A stretch of 64,000 bases of DNA from Choanephora cucurbitarum. Lineage: Eukaryota; Mucoromycota; Mucoromycetes; Mucorales; Choanephoraceae. This document shows positions 1 through 10,176 of the stretch, piece by piece (position 1 is the first letter of the stretch; the number at the start of each line of letters is the position of its first letter). The translations under genes and the position numbers were made by a program. The stretch covers positions 248,001 to 312,000 of the forward strand of contig JAIWNI010000021.1 in the NCBI GenBank assembly GCA_025331435.1, read 5' to 3'. Under the pieces are notes generated by a model. The model was given only the letters and a program-made list of their open reading frames with translations, was not told the DNA's origin and made no database searches.

Positions 1-119
1 CAATGAGCTTCATTCTATATTGAAAAAAAAGACTCTAACTTACAGGCCACCAATAACTATACAATACATAGAATTGTCAATTGGTTTACAGAAAAAAAAA
101 AGAAAGTCAAGGTACTTAC

Positions 120-337
120 GGTGCATAAGAAAGGAAATCGCGAGGATCGCCCGAAGGAGCAATGTGGGGAGCTGATTTATGAAAAGTGATACTGAAGGGT
201 CCACTACGAGCTGCAACATTGGCTAGTCTTTCAAGGCAATTGTAAGCTTCCTTTGTTCTTTCATTGACACCAGCTTGTTTTTGATGTTTGAGTCTTTGCA
301 GAGAAATGTATTCAACTTCAGGTCTTCTTGGTCCCAT
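120..337 (-). CDS. Alginate-lyase-like protein, first exon only (partial)
   Basis: The ATG at 337 opens a 218-base exon that ends at a canonical donor (GTAAGT, read on the minus strand at 119-114); the rest of the gene lies beyond the left edge. The 72 visible residues run from MGPRRPEVEYIS to SGDPRDFLSYAP. The string PSGDPRDFLSYAP resembles the substrate-cleft segment of alginate lyase family proteins, where it continues into YWWP in the next exon. That next exon is not in the window, so the family call rests on one motif. Alginate lyases cleave uronic-acid polymers by beta-elimination; the substrate in a mucoralean fungus is unknown, though glucuronic-acid polymers of the wall are an obvious guess (inference). 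It reads in the same direction as tptA, about 115 bases beyond its stop. Confidence 0.55.
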
Positions 338-452
338 TCTTGGTTATCTTTTTTTTTTATGTATTTTCGAGAAAAATAATAAAGTAAAGAAGAAAAAAAA
401 GAGAGAGAGAAAGTCTATGCTATTTATTTTATTTTAATTTTTTTTTCTGTTT

Positions 453-1852
453 CTAAAGAGCCTTCACTTCATGATGATGATGATTGGGTATCCAAGAAGT
501 ATTCTCTGCTTCTACTGATTTGATAGGCAACAAATCAATATCCTCTCTAATCTTCGTCTCACCTCGATCAATATCACCCTTTGCATTCTGATACATAGAA
601 AGACCACCAAAGGTCAATAGAATACCAACACCTTGCGTCCAGGAGATAGCCTGTCCAAACCATACAATGCTCATCACAATCACAAAGATACGCTTAAGCA
701 AAGAGAGAATCGAATACGTCACAGGTGATGTTAGACTTAATGTGGTAAATGCAAACCAGTTCTGAGCAAAATTCATGGTGCCATTGATCAACAGATAGAA
801 CAGGAGGGTCAATCGGTCCATCTCGGCTGAATCGTACGTCAGACTGACACCATCCGACAGGAGCCAGAGTGGGATCATGAACAAGAAGGACAAGAGAGAA
901 CTATAGAACAAGACGTTCAGTTTGTCCAACTTGTTTGGGTTTCGGTCACCCAACTTGGATTCTTTGAACAACAATTTCTTACTAAAGATGTTCTGTGTCA
1001 CAAACACAAGACAGGAACCTAAAGCACACATGAGACCAATCAGGTTGTTGGAATAGGTAAACGAACAGGCCAGAATGACACCCAGTGTTAAGGGACATAA
1101 TGAAATATAGACTTTTCGGGTATAATTCACTTGAAAGATAAACCGGTAAAACGCAACGGTAAACAATGGAGCCAAGGCCTATTGTTTGAGTTAGTTCATG
1201 TCAATTTGAGAGGTTGGAATTCTTAAACCTTGATTGTATGTACTAAACTGACAGGCACTCGACTGATAGCCACACTTGAGAAGACATGGCCTACAATCAG
1301 AAAAATAGCCAAGGGTGCAATGGTCTTGACAATCGTCTTGGTAGGTGTTCGAATCTGAGTTACTCCAAAGAGCACTGACATCAAATAGCACCAGACCATC
1401 ACCAGTCCAAATTGAACAAATGTCAAGGTGACGGGGAACTGGAAGACGTTCATGATGGATTTTCCAATGTTGTTGGTGAGTGAAGAAGATAGGTACCACA
1501 TACAGCAGTTGAGACTGAACTTGAGGTTATCAGAGATAACAAACTTACCAAAGAACCCCATGGCCTCTTGGATACGCTGACTGGTGTCATTGTAATGCGT
1601 CTCTGTGTGCCGTGTGGATAGGTCATTGTCTGTATTGTCTGTCGAAAGAAAGGTCGACAACAATTTGTTTTTGTGGGGAAACGTTCTTTGTGTGTTCACG
1701 ATCGACTGGGGAAGATGATCCTTTCCGGTCTGGCTTGGATCTTCCGAGTTCTGGTAGCGCAGTTTTGGCTTTGCAACCAAGTTCGAGTAGGAGGAGTAGC
1801 TATCTACTGTTGGGCTTCCATTTTCTCGAGGGCTTATCTTTGTTGTAGACAT
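453..1852 (-). CDS. tptA: Triose-phosphate/nucleotide-sugar transporter family protein, left flank of the sex locus
   Basis: Two exons (1852-1229 and 1178-453) encode 449 residues. The first ~100 residues are hydrophilic; the rest is a multi-span membrane protein of the TPT/drug-metabolite transporter superfamily. Family strings visible are MWYLSSSLTNNIGKSIM, PVSLVHTIK joined across the intron to ALAPLFTVAFYRF, and a late TSPVTYSILSLLKRIFVI. The 50-base intron has an unusual GTTTAA donor, but homology fixes the junction. Members usually exchange phosphorylated sugars or nucleotide sugars across internal membranes; yeast Sly41 is a relative. In Mucorales this gene, named tptA, borders the HMG sex gene. 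Here it is divergent from that gene, with 192 bases between the two start codons, so promoters must be shared or adjacent. An in-frame stretch with GTAAGT at about 1549 was left unspliced because the read-through protein (FGKFVISDNLKFSLNCC) fits the family. Confidence 0.88.
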
Positions 1853-2044
1853 GATAAAACCAATATAGAAATCATATTTAGGGAGGTATACAGAGCAAAT
1901 TGAAACGGCGACTCAAGTCACATAGCGAAACTTTAAAGAACAATGAAATTGGATGTGATTATTCCTGTAGCTCAAAATGTTAATAGTCATCTATAAACAT
2001 GGCTCATTCAAATCAGAACCTTTTTTCTTTCTTAAAAGAATCAA
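1853..2044. promoter_or_regulatory. Bidirectional intergenic promoter between tptA and the HMG sex gene
   Basis: These 192 bases are all that separates the two divergent ATGs at 1852 (minus) and 2045 (plus). The stretch must hold the 5' ends and at least the core promoters of both. It contains an upstream ATG at 1999 in strong context (A at -3, G at +4) that is out of frame with the HMG protein; see the separate entry. Confidence 0.6.
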
Positions 2045-2151
2045 ATGAAACACGTAAATCAGAAAAAACATCTTTCATCTTTGAGGTCTCTCAAACCAAG
2101 ATTCAAATCATCAATGAAGGCTACAAAGGTGGAAGCAATAGCTTTTTCTAA
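1999..2151 (+). other. Upstream ORF overlapping the start of the HMG sex gene
   Basis: An ATG at 1999 opens a 50-codon frame (begins MAHSNQNLFSFLKES) that stops with TAA at 2149-2151, 107 bases past the HMG ATG at 2045 and in another frame. Its context is A at -3 and G at +4, better than the TCAAATGA context of the HMG start. If the mRNA begins upstream of 1999, this frame would reduce translation of the sex protein. I see no family in the peptide. It could also be upstream of the true transcription start and never translated. Confidence 0.4.
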
Positions 2152-2971
2152 CGACAACAAAGGCTCAACAATCTTGACCGTATTTCCAGGTTCAATATCA
2201 ATCCAAGCAAAGGAATTGATCAACATGGTTCGAGAAAACTTCAATGAAATCTTTATCGATGGAAGTACATGTATTTTGCGAGAAGAAATTTTAAGGGCTA
2301 TACATGATTATCCCTCTAATTCAAGATGTATCGTATCAGAGAAGTCTGCTATGTCAAGCTCAAATCCTAGTAAAGCGCATGAACCCAAACGACCAACAAA
2401 TGCATTTATAATTTACAACAATGATCATAGAAAGAAGATAAAAATGTTATTTCCTGAATTCAACAACAGCGAGGTATCTAAGCTACTAGGTGCTATTTGG
2501 AAATCCATAGGAAATGAAGTTAAGGATACATACATCAGAAAAGCAATTGAATGTAGAAAAATTCATAAGCAAAAATATCCTCATTTCGAATATAATCTTA
2601 AGAGAGATCTGTTCGCTCAAAAGCCGTCCGCTATAAGTACGAACCACAGTGAAAATTGGGATGATTATTTCAATTGGTGCTTGGAAAATGTCTCTACTCA
2701 ATCAGCTAGTGGAATGATTCGCGAAGATAATCTAGTGGGGCTAGAAGTCACAGAAGCAAACGAACAGATGGACATTCATTTCAATCCTGATGCTAGACTC
2801 CCCATTGAAAAAGACTCTCAAGAAAGCTGGGAAGAGGTCTACAACATTATTTCGAAACTTTTTCCTGAAGAAGACTCGAGGAACACATTTTTCGATGAAC
2901 AACTTTGGGGTAGCTTAGATCAAATTACAGTATTCAATGAAACTGACAGCGATTTTATAAGATTTTCTTAA
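2045..2971 (+). CDS. sexM/sexP: HMG-box mating-type protein (SexM or SexP)
   Basis: A single exon encodes 308 residues. Residues ~113-186 form a MATA-type HMG box: PKRPTNAFIIYNNDHRKKIK, then the central EVSKLLGAIWKSIGNEVK, then YIRKAIECRKIHKQKYPHF, which matches the conserved basic, Trp and Tyr-Pro positions. The first 110 residues and the C-terminal 120 have no domain I recognise; the tail is acidic and aromatic-rich. Its place between tptA and rnhA identifies it as the sex-determining gene of Mucorales, a DNA-binding protein that decides plus or minus mating type and acts in the nucleus. The two alleles, sexM and sexP, are highly diverged and I cannot tell them apart here. It reads toward rnhA, whose ATG is only 43 bases past this stop. 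The start at 2045 is the first in-frame ATG; a better-context ATG at 1999 is out of frame. Confidence 0.92.
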   Translation: MKHVNQKKHLSSLRSLKPRFKSSMKATKVEAIAFSNDNKGSTILTVFPGSISIQAKELINMVRENFNEIFIDGSTCILREEILRAIHDYPSNSRCIVSEKSAMSSSNPSKAHEPKRPTNAFIIYNNDHRKKIKMLFPEFNNSEVSKLLGAIWKSIGNEVKDTYIRKAIECRKIHKQKYPHFEYNLKRDLFAQKPSAISTNHSENWDDYFNWCLENVSTQSASGMIREDNLVGLEVTEANEQMDIHFNPDARLPIEKDSQESWEEVYNIISKLFPEEDSRNTFFDEQLWGSLDQITVFNETDSDFIRFS

Positions 2972-3014
2972 AATAAACTGCATTAAAATTCTCTTTATCT
3001 TCTATTCTAAAATT

Positions 3015-6000
3015 ATGTCCAGAAAAGGAGGCTCCAGACAGCACTGGAACAATATTGACTGGGATGCTGCCTTGTGAGTTATTGAGTGTACTTAAAAGTT
3101 TAAGCTGATCAACTTACTCTTTGTGTTTTTAAAACAAGTTCAACAGGTCCAGCTGTTGTAAATGCAACTCTCAATTCAATCACAAACGAGTTTGAGGTCT
3201 CTCGGCCTCCACCCTCAACACGATCCAGATTTGACTTTAGTAGCAATCAACCCTCAACTAGCTGGACCAACAATGCACAAGCCGGCTGGAACACAAACGC
3301 GACTGAAGGCTCACCTGCCTGGTCAAATAAAGACGTGCAGCAAGAAGACGAACATCATAATAAGTTCAGCACTAAGGATTTTACAGCAGAAACCACAACT
3401 TTCCGTCTTAACTTTGATATTGATGAAACACCCACATTTTCTAAAGTGACAGACTATAGCTCATTCCGTAAACAGAATGTTGTACCCGATTTTGACGACG
3501 TTATCATCAATCCAGAGCTAAAAGATCCTGAAGAATGGGCTAATGTCACCCATCGCGATCCTTTCCCCGAAGTACCCGTAAACCGCATTAAACAACCTTA
3601 TGATAGTGTAGAACAGTACCTTTACACACACTTTGAATTGATGCGTCAAGATTTTTTAATTCCTTTGCAGAATGCTGTCAAATCATATAAAGAAGTATAT
3701 CATGCTACCAAAGATGCCGATGACGTAGGTGTGGCTATGGAAAACTCAAGTTCATATCAAAAGCCCTATCGTCTATATGAACATGTAAGTACTTACGTGT
3801 ATGCATGAGCGATTCTCGCTCATATTTATGTATATTATCAGGTTGGTTTGAATGCCATCGTGTTTGGTACAAAGCAGCCATTGTATCGTGTCAGCTTTCG
3901 TTTACCCTATTATGTACGAGTCAATTGGGCTCAATCTAAACGTTTGATGCCTGGTACACTTGTGTTACTTTCAAGGGATCATTTCGAAAAGGACTTGAAG
4001 ATTGCCACTATTGTTGAGCGTGGTGAAGAGCCCTTAAGAGGTCCTGGCCGCTTTGAATATTTGTTGGATCTATATTTGGAACGAGATAATGAAGATCAAC
4101 CTCTGGGTTTTGGTGATCCTTCTTTATCCACAGAGGATACATATGTTATGCTAGAGGCTACGGATGGTTATTTCGAGGCCTATCGACATGTTCTGAATGT
4201 ACTTCAAAAGACATCCAATGACGGTCTTCCGTTTTCTCAATATCTAGTTGAGCTATCGAACAATGTACTTGTACCTCACTATGCTGCTCGCAAGCGGTAT
4301 TATGATATCAATGTACGTAATAACGGACGTGGAAAAGATCAATGGGCCATTGATATCTTCAATGAATGGCCTCGTTATCCCATCGGCATGGACGAAACAC
4401 AAACAGATGCCTTAAGAACCATTCTTTCTCATAATTTGTCTATTGTTCAAGGTAAAACTGTTCATTGCTGAAAAAGAGTTGTTATCTTATGCATATTACT
4501 TAATAGGTCCACCTGGTACTGGTAAAACTTATGTTGGTACTTATGCCATGCGTATTCTGTTGAACAATTTCGGTGGTGGCACAGGCCCTATTGTTTGTAT
4601 TTGTCAAACTAACCATGGTAAGGAAATCAAGCCACACTCTTGCCGTGTATGCACATTAACTTGACACAATCAACGATTTAGCTTTGGATCAATTCTTGGA
4701 ACACATATATGGCCACAGCGATAAGATTGTACGTGTTGGTGGTCGTTCAAAATCAGACATTTTAAAAGAAAATACACTGTATGAACTGAAGAAGGCACAT
4801 GAACGTCCCCGAGGCATTGGTAGATTATATCGTGCCAGAGATAAGGTCTCTCAAGAAATCAAAAGCCTGATTGTTGAAATGTATGAACAACCTTGCGTTA
4901 CTATTGAATACATCGAGAGTATCAAGGGCCTTCGAGATAGACAGATCGGCTCATTGCGTTATATTCTTACGAAAGAAAAGAACAGGAAAAACACACCAAA
5001 TACCACTTCATCTGCTGCAAGCAAAGATGACTCAGACGACGATTGGGAAATCAGTTCTGTTCAGCCTGTGGCAGCGCCTAAACCGCCACCTGCGCCTACC
5101 AATAAAAATCAACGTGAACGCTTTTCTCGAAACCCTAAAGCGTCTCCTAAGACAAATGCCAGAAACGATTGGGCTGGTGGTAATCCAAATCATATCGTAG
5201 AAATCAAGGAGAAGGAGCCTAACCCTGTTGAAATCTGGCTTCAAGAAGCTATTGAGTACATTGACAATTCAGGAGTTAATACTTCTTTGGCTGAGGAAAT
5301 GAAGCAGAATTTCTTGGACCAAGACAAGGGTCTTGTGATTGAAGAAGACACTGAAGAGCGTGATTTGATTGAAGAAGAAGAATTTTTAGATGTTCAACAA
5401 GCCTTCCGAGGTGAAGAATTAGACACAAGAAACAAAAGTCCATATATTCAAATTGGTCGAGCATATCAGAAACAAACAGAAACAGCTCCAGGTGAAAATC
5501 CAGGTCGCAAAATCATCAATTACAACAAATTGAAGCCTGCTACAACTTTCAATACACAGACCTTTAGCTTCTTTGACGACAACAAGGCTAATGATATCAA
5601 TGATGATGAAGAAGAACACACAAAGTATTCTTTGGAACGTTGGCGGAGAGAGGATGATGTTTCTATGTGGCCTCTGCCTGTTCGTTTGAAAGCACACAAA
5701 GAATGGGCTGACCGTAGACGAAACGAACTTCAGTCCAAGTTGAATGCATGCATGCGACAATACCAAGAGATCTCAGATGAAATACGTAAACTAACAGCTG
5801 CATATGAAGCCAAAATTTGTAGGGAAAATTATGTGGTTGGTATGACAAGTACTGCTGCTGTAAGTATTATTGCTTAGTAGAGAAAAGAGAGAAAAAGAAA
5901 GTTTGTTCTGATTGACTTTATTAGGCTAAATATCACGATTTACTACAAGAAATCCGGCCAAAGATTATGGTAGTAGAAGAAGCAGCAGAAATGTTGGAAT

Positions 6001-7325
6001 CGCATATTATTACTGCGCTCACAGATTCATTGGAACATTTGATCCTGATCGGGTAAGACAATGTGAAAAAATGTATAAGGTTTATTGATATTAACCCTTT
6101 CTTTTATTACTAGTGATCATCAACAATTGAGACCTTCGACTGCTGTACATGAATTGTCTGAAAATCATGCACTTGGTGTATCGTTGTTTGAGCGTCTTGT
6201 CATGAGTCAGTTCCCATTCACAAGACTTTCTCATCAACGTCGTATGCGTCCTGAGATTCGTGCATTGATCAATCCTATTTACAAGGATCCACCTTTGAAC
6301 GATCACCCAGATGTTTACAAGTATCCTCCCATTAGAGGTATGGAGCAGTCCATGTTCTTCTTGGCTCACAATCAAGATGAGACCCATATGAACGAATCTG
6401 CCTCCAAGATCAATGAGCATGAGGCTGTTATGGCCGCCAAGCTCTCAGTCTATCTCATGCTTCAAGGATACAAGGCTGAAGAAATTACTATTATTACTAT
6501 GTATTCAGGACAAAAGACAATGATCAAGCGTGCCTTGCGCGAGGAAAGAAGAGCACATGTTGATCCTGAGCCTATTCTTGTCAGCAGTGTTGATGGTTAT
6601 CAAGGTGAAGAAAACAAGATTATCATTCTTTCACTTGTCAGAAGTAATGCAAATGGTCAGATTGGTTTCTTGAAAGTAGCCAATCGTGTGTGTGTATCAC
6701 TTTCCAGAGCTCAACATGTAAGGCTTTGAAAGAGGAAACATAGAGGTCATTTGTTGATATTTGTTTAGGGTCTCTACATACTTGGTAATGCAAGGTTGTT
6801 GTGTGAAAGAAGTGATTTGTGGAACGAAATCGTGGGAAACATCGAAGACAATGAAGAACAGATGATTGGAACCAAGATCACCTTAAAGTGTGAAAAGCAT
6901 CAAACTCGAACTGAAGTCCAATGGCCTGTAGACTTTGTTGAAGTTGAAGGTGGTGGATGTAATCAAATCTGTGGAGAAACTTTACCCTGTGGACACAAGG
7001 TAAGCAAGACAAAAAGAAACCTCTAAATTTGTATAATTGATTGTTTCACATTCAATTTATTTCAATCGTATAGTGTACCTTAAAATGTCATTCATATGAT
7101 CACGAAGATTACCGCTGTAAGCTTAAATGTGAAAAAGTATTACCCTGCAAGCATGTTTGTATCCGGCGTTGTTATGAGGATTGTAAACCCTGCATCACCC
7201 CAATTTCTGTTCGCCTGCCTTGTGGTGATATGATTGATGCTGAATGCCATGTCATTCGTAATATGGCTCTTAACCCTAAAGGCAAAACTTGCCCTCGATG
7301 TAATGCTCCTTTAGACAATCGATAA
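3015..7325 (+). CDS. rnhA: UPF1-like superfamily 1 RNA helicase with C-terminal NFX1-type cysteine clusters
   Basis: Nine exons (3015-3073, 3139-3784, 3842-4451, 4507-4617, 4682-5859, 5925-6052, 6114-6717, 6769-6999, 7074-7325) give 1272 residues, with all phases consistent. Helicase motifs appear in order: motif I GPPGTGKT (~439-446, exon 4), motif Ic CQTNHALDQFLE, motif II with the sequence VVEEAAEM instead of DEAA (~884), motif III LILIGDHQQLRPS, motif V SSVDGYQGEENKII, and motif VI RVCVSLSRAQHGLYILGN. Between motifs I and II lies a ~300-residue insert with a charged, poorly conserved middle. The last ~120 residues carry Cys/His clusters (CNQICGETLPCGHKCTLKCH and onward), as in ZNFX1 and fission yeast Hrr1, which act in RNA silencing. 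The gene is the usual right flank of the Mucorales sex gene. It follows that gene by 43 bases on the same strand. Confidence 0.93.
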
Positions 7326-7619
7326 AGTTTATTCATGTGCATTTTTGCTTATTTTTTTTTTATGACAAGTTAAGTTTCCGAAGTAAAATTTTTTTCGATA
7401 AGCTTAATGATTAGAAAATCAAAAGGCTACTATTGGGTAAAGATGATGAATTTCACTGTGTTACAAGGTATTTTTCATTGTCATATAAGTAGATTCTATT
7501 ATTCACATACACACATGAGCACGCACAAAGAGAAAGAGAGATTTAAGTTTGTCTTTTTTCTTTTTATTTTTACTCTTCTTTTATTTTGTTTGTTTGCACT
7601 CTTTTAATAATTTAGACAA

Positions 7620-10070
7620 ATGCCATTTGATACACTTGGTCGATCACTTAAGCGTATTAGACCAACATTGGACGACGTAGAAGAACATGCTTATTATGTT
7701 GGCAGCAATATAGACTGGTCATCGAATTACTGGAACACTAACAAACAAAATCCACTGGACATCGAGCTCAGAGAAGATGAATGCACAATGGCTTCTTCAC
7801 CTGCAACTGCTTCAGACATATTAGAATCAACCACACACGACCATTTGCAGCCTTCCCTTTATTTTCAATCGATGCCTTCCCCAGGCACAAGCAGCTCAAC
7901 TAACTTTTGGAATCAGACACCTATCTCAATTCCCAATTCATCTGAACTTGACATTTGGTCCAAATTCAACCTTTCTTATACAGATGTTGGCATTAATATG
8001 GAAGCTAATGTCACCAGCGCTTCTGAGCTTCACTCACTCATTGATGCTTTCAGCAAACTATGTAACACCAACTTGCCTGTGGTGGCACATGACTCAGGTT
8101 TACCATCTCCTTTAGGCCTATCACCATCATCCTTATCAACTGGTGACTATCTATCAAACAAATCAGATATAGGCAGCAGCGGTATCAAAATGTGCCGCAA
8201 CAAGTCTCACAAATTAAAGCCCATCAATTATTTTGCCTCAGTAGGCAAGCTTGGTCAGTCACCTCGACCTGCTTATTCAAAGCATGGTCAAATCAGTCTT
8301 AGGCAGGTAGCTGATGCCTGCGTCGAGACTTATTTTACCTGTTGGATTCGTAATACACCTATTCTAAAGCGAGACGAATTCATGGCATGGTATCATGCAC
8401 AGCCAGACCCTGCAAATACACTCATTGTCAATGCTATCTGTGTCAGCGTCTTTCGGCACATGGTGGTGCACCACTCTCGTCCTGGATTAGAGCATTTCGT
8501 CGGAGATGAAGACAAAATTCAAGAACAAGAGGAATACTTTTTTGAGCAAGCGCGCGAATACCTGTCGCAATCCTTTGATCATCCGGATCGTTTTACTATT
8601 ATAGCACTTCAATTCATCCTGTTTCGGGCAGAACCAAGCAAGCGCCACCATTATGCAGGCATGGCCGTATCTGCTCTTCATGAACTCGAAATCTATCCTC
8701 GTACAGTAGATGAGGCAGATGACGAGTCTTATGAAAAAGAAATGGACACTCGCCTCTGGTGGTCTATCTGGGCCTTTGACTTTTACGTTTATTCTGCAGG
8801 TGGTGCAGTCAAAAACACACCTCAACCTCGTATTCCTGGAATTGAAATTGACTTGCCTCGAGTCATGGAACAAGACATCGATGAAGATGAAATTGCTATC
8901 ATTGCTTATATCCATTGTCTAAGACTCTGGAGAATACAAGCTCACTTCCTTTCTGTTGTTTATGAACAAGAGTCTGATATGACATTAGAACAACTCTTGT
9001 CGTATGATCAACAACTGCTTGATTTTTATGCAAACTTGCCAAACTATCTCAAGTTCGATAGTGGGTTTGAATATGGTCATGAAGATCTCTTCTTAGCTTG
9101 CATCAGAGTTAACATTGAATACAATGCCACACGTATTATCCTACATAAACTCTTTGTCCCTGATGTTAACGATACCCGCCCAAGCCAATCCTCCCTCGAG
9201 TCGCTGAACATCTGTCTCAAGATGGCCCTAAAACAACTTCCTGCTCTAAACTCAGGTGCCTTTCTTCCTAATGGCCGTTGTGCATTTGACCGTGATGAAT
9301 TATGGAGAGCTGCTGAAATGATATCAATGGCCATGGATGTCTATCGATCTTGTGCATCCATTCAAGACCGTGCATTAATCCTCAAAGACATTCGTGCCAG
9401 CGAATTTGAAAATGGCCTCACTAAAGCGTTGGATATATTGAAAAACACAATGGAATATGAAGCTCAAAGCCGAAACTGGATTCAGGTTGCAGATTGGCTC
9501 GAAGTCGAAATAAGAAGACATGAGCGTTACTCGAATTCTCGCAATAAGGCTAATGAACAAGTGTCTGCCAACAACAGTAAGCTAGATTACTTCTTGGCTA
9601 ACCTCAAGACTGATGCAGAAAAGAAGAGACAAGCAGGCATGATTGATACGGACAAGATTAAGCATGACTTGCACCGAAGGATGTCCAATTCTTCTTCTTG
9701 TTCCTCAATTGCACCTTTATCATCGCCCACTACAACTTCACACCAAAGCAACATTCTATCTTCAGTATCTGGCTCCAGTAACTATACCTTCTCCATCACC
9801 AAATCATCTAATTGGAGCCCATTACCGGCAGGGAATGAAAAAGGTGCAATACCTATCCCATTCAAGTCAAAATCACCCAGCAATCCTATCCAATTCAACT
9901 CTCCACCAACACACACATCTTTTGTACAATATAACCCCAAATCGCCATCAGATTCATTCCAATATCATAGCAAATCATCCAACCAAAGCAAAAATCAAGC
10001 CAAATTCAGATATTTTAGTCCAAAGAAAATGAACAAATATATGTTTATTGATGACAATCCAATGCTATAA
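7620..10070 (+). CDS. Fungal-specific transcription-factor-domain protein without a visible zinc cluster
   Basis: One uninterrupted frame of 816 residues. The middle (roughly 225-560) looks like the fungal-specific transcription factor (MHD) region: VADACVETYFTCWIRNTPIL, then FDHPDRFTIIALQFILFRAE, HHYAGMAVSALHELEIYPR and RLWWSIWAFDFYVYSAGG. The N-terminus is Ser/Thr/Pro-rich and the C-terminus (from ~690) is a Ser/Asn/Pro tract, both low-complexity. No Zn2Cys6 cluster (CX2CX6C...) is visible in the frame or in the 294 bases between rnhA and this ATG. It may therefore act without its own DNA-binding domain, as a cofactor, or bind DNA through an unrecognised segment. It is convergent with glrA (106 bases between stops). 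Identity within the family is unknown to me. Confidence 0.8.
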   Translation: MPFDTLGRSLKRIRPTLDDVEEHAYYVGSNIDWSSNYWNTNKQNPLDIELREDECTMASSPATASDILESTTHDHLQPSLYFQSMPSPGTSSSTNFWNQTPISIPNSSELDIWSKFNLSYTDVGINMEANVTSASELHSLIDAFSKLCNTNLPVVAHDSGLPSPLGLSPSSLSTGDYLSNKSDIGSSGIKMCRNKSHKLKPINYFASVGKLGQSPRPAYSKHGQISLRQVADACVETYFTCWIRNTPILKRDEFMAWYHAQPDPANTLIVNAICVSVFRHMVVHHSRPGLEHFVGDEDKIQEQEEYFFEQAREYLSQSFDHPDRFTIIALQFILFRAEPSKRHHYAGMAVSALHELEIYPRTVDEADDESYEKEMDTRLWWSIWAFDFYVYSAGGAVKNTPQPRIPGIEIDLPRVMEQDIDEDEIAIIAYIHCLRLWRIQAHFLSVVYEQESDMTLEQLLSYDQQLLDFYANLPNYLKFDSGFEYGHEDLFLACIRVNIEYNATRIILHKLFVPDVNDTRPSQSSLESLNICLKMALKQLPALNSGAFLPNGRCAFDRDELWRAAEMISMAMDVYRSCASIQDRALILKDIRASEFENGLTKALDILKNTMEYEAQSRNWIQVADWLEVEIRRHERYSNSRNKANEQVSANNSKLDYFLANLKTDAEKKRQAGMIDTDKIKHDLHRRMSNSSSCSSIAPLSSPTTTSHQSNILSSVSGSSNYTFSITKSSNWSPLPAGNEKGAIPIPFKSKSPSNPIQFNSPPTHTSFVQYNPKSPSDSFQYHSKSSNQSKNQAKFRYFSPKKMNKYMFIDDNPML

Positions 10071-10176
10071 TACCAACCACTGATTTAATAAACCATGTAT
10101 ATGATTCCATTTCTTCTTTTACATTTATTGTTTTCCGTCTATATAAATATATAATACATAATTGTTTCTATCTAGT

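Noticed and set aside
1510..1549. Possible intron in tptA starting GTAAGT at 1549
   Set aside because: It would be about 40 bases and would remove residues that fit the transporter family; the frame is open through it.
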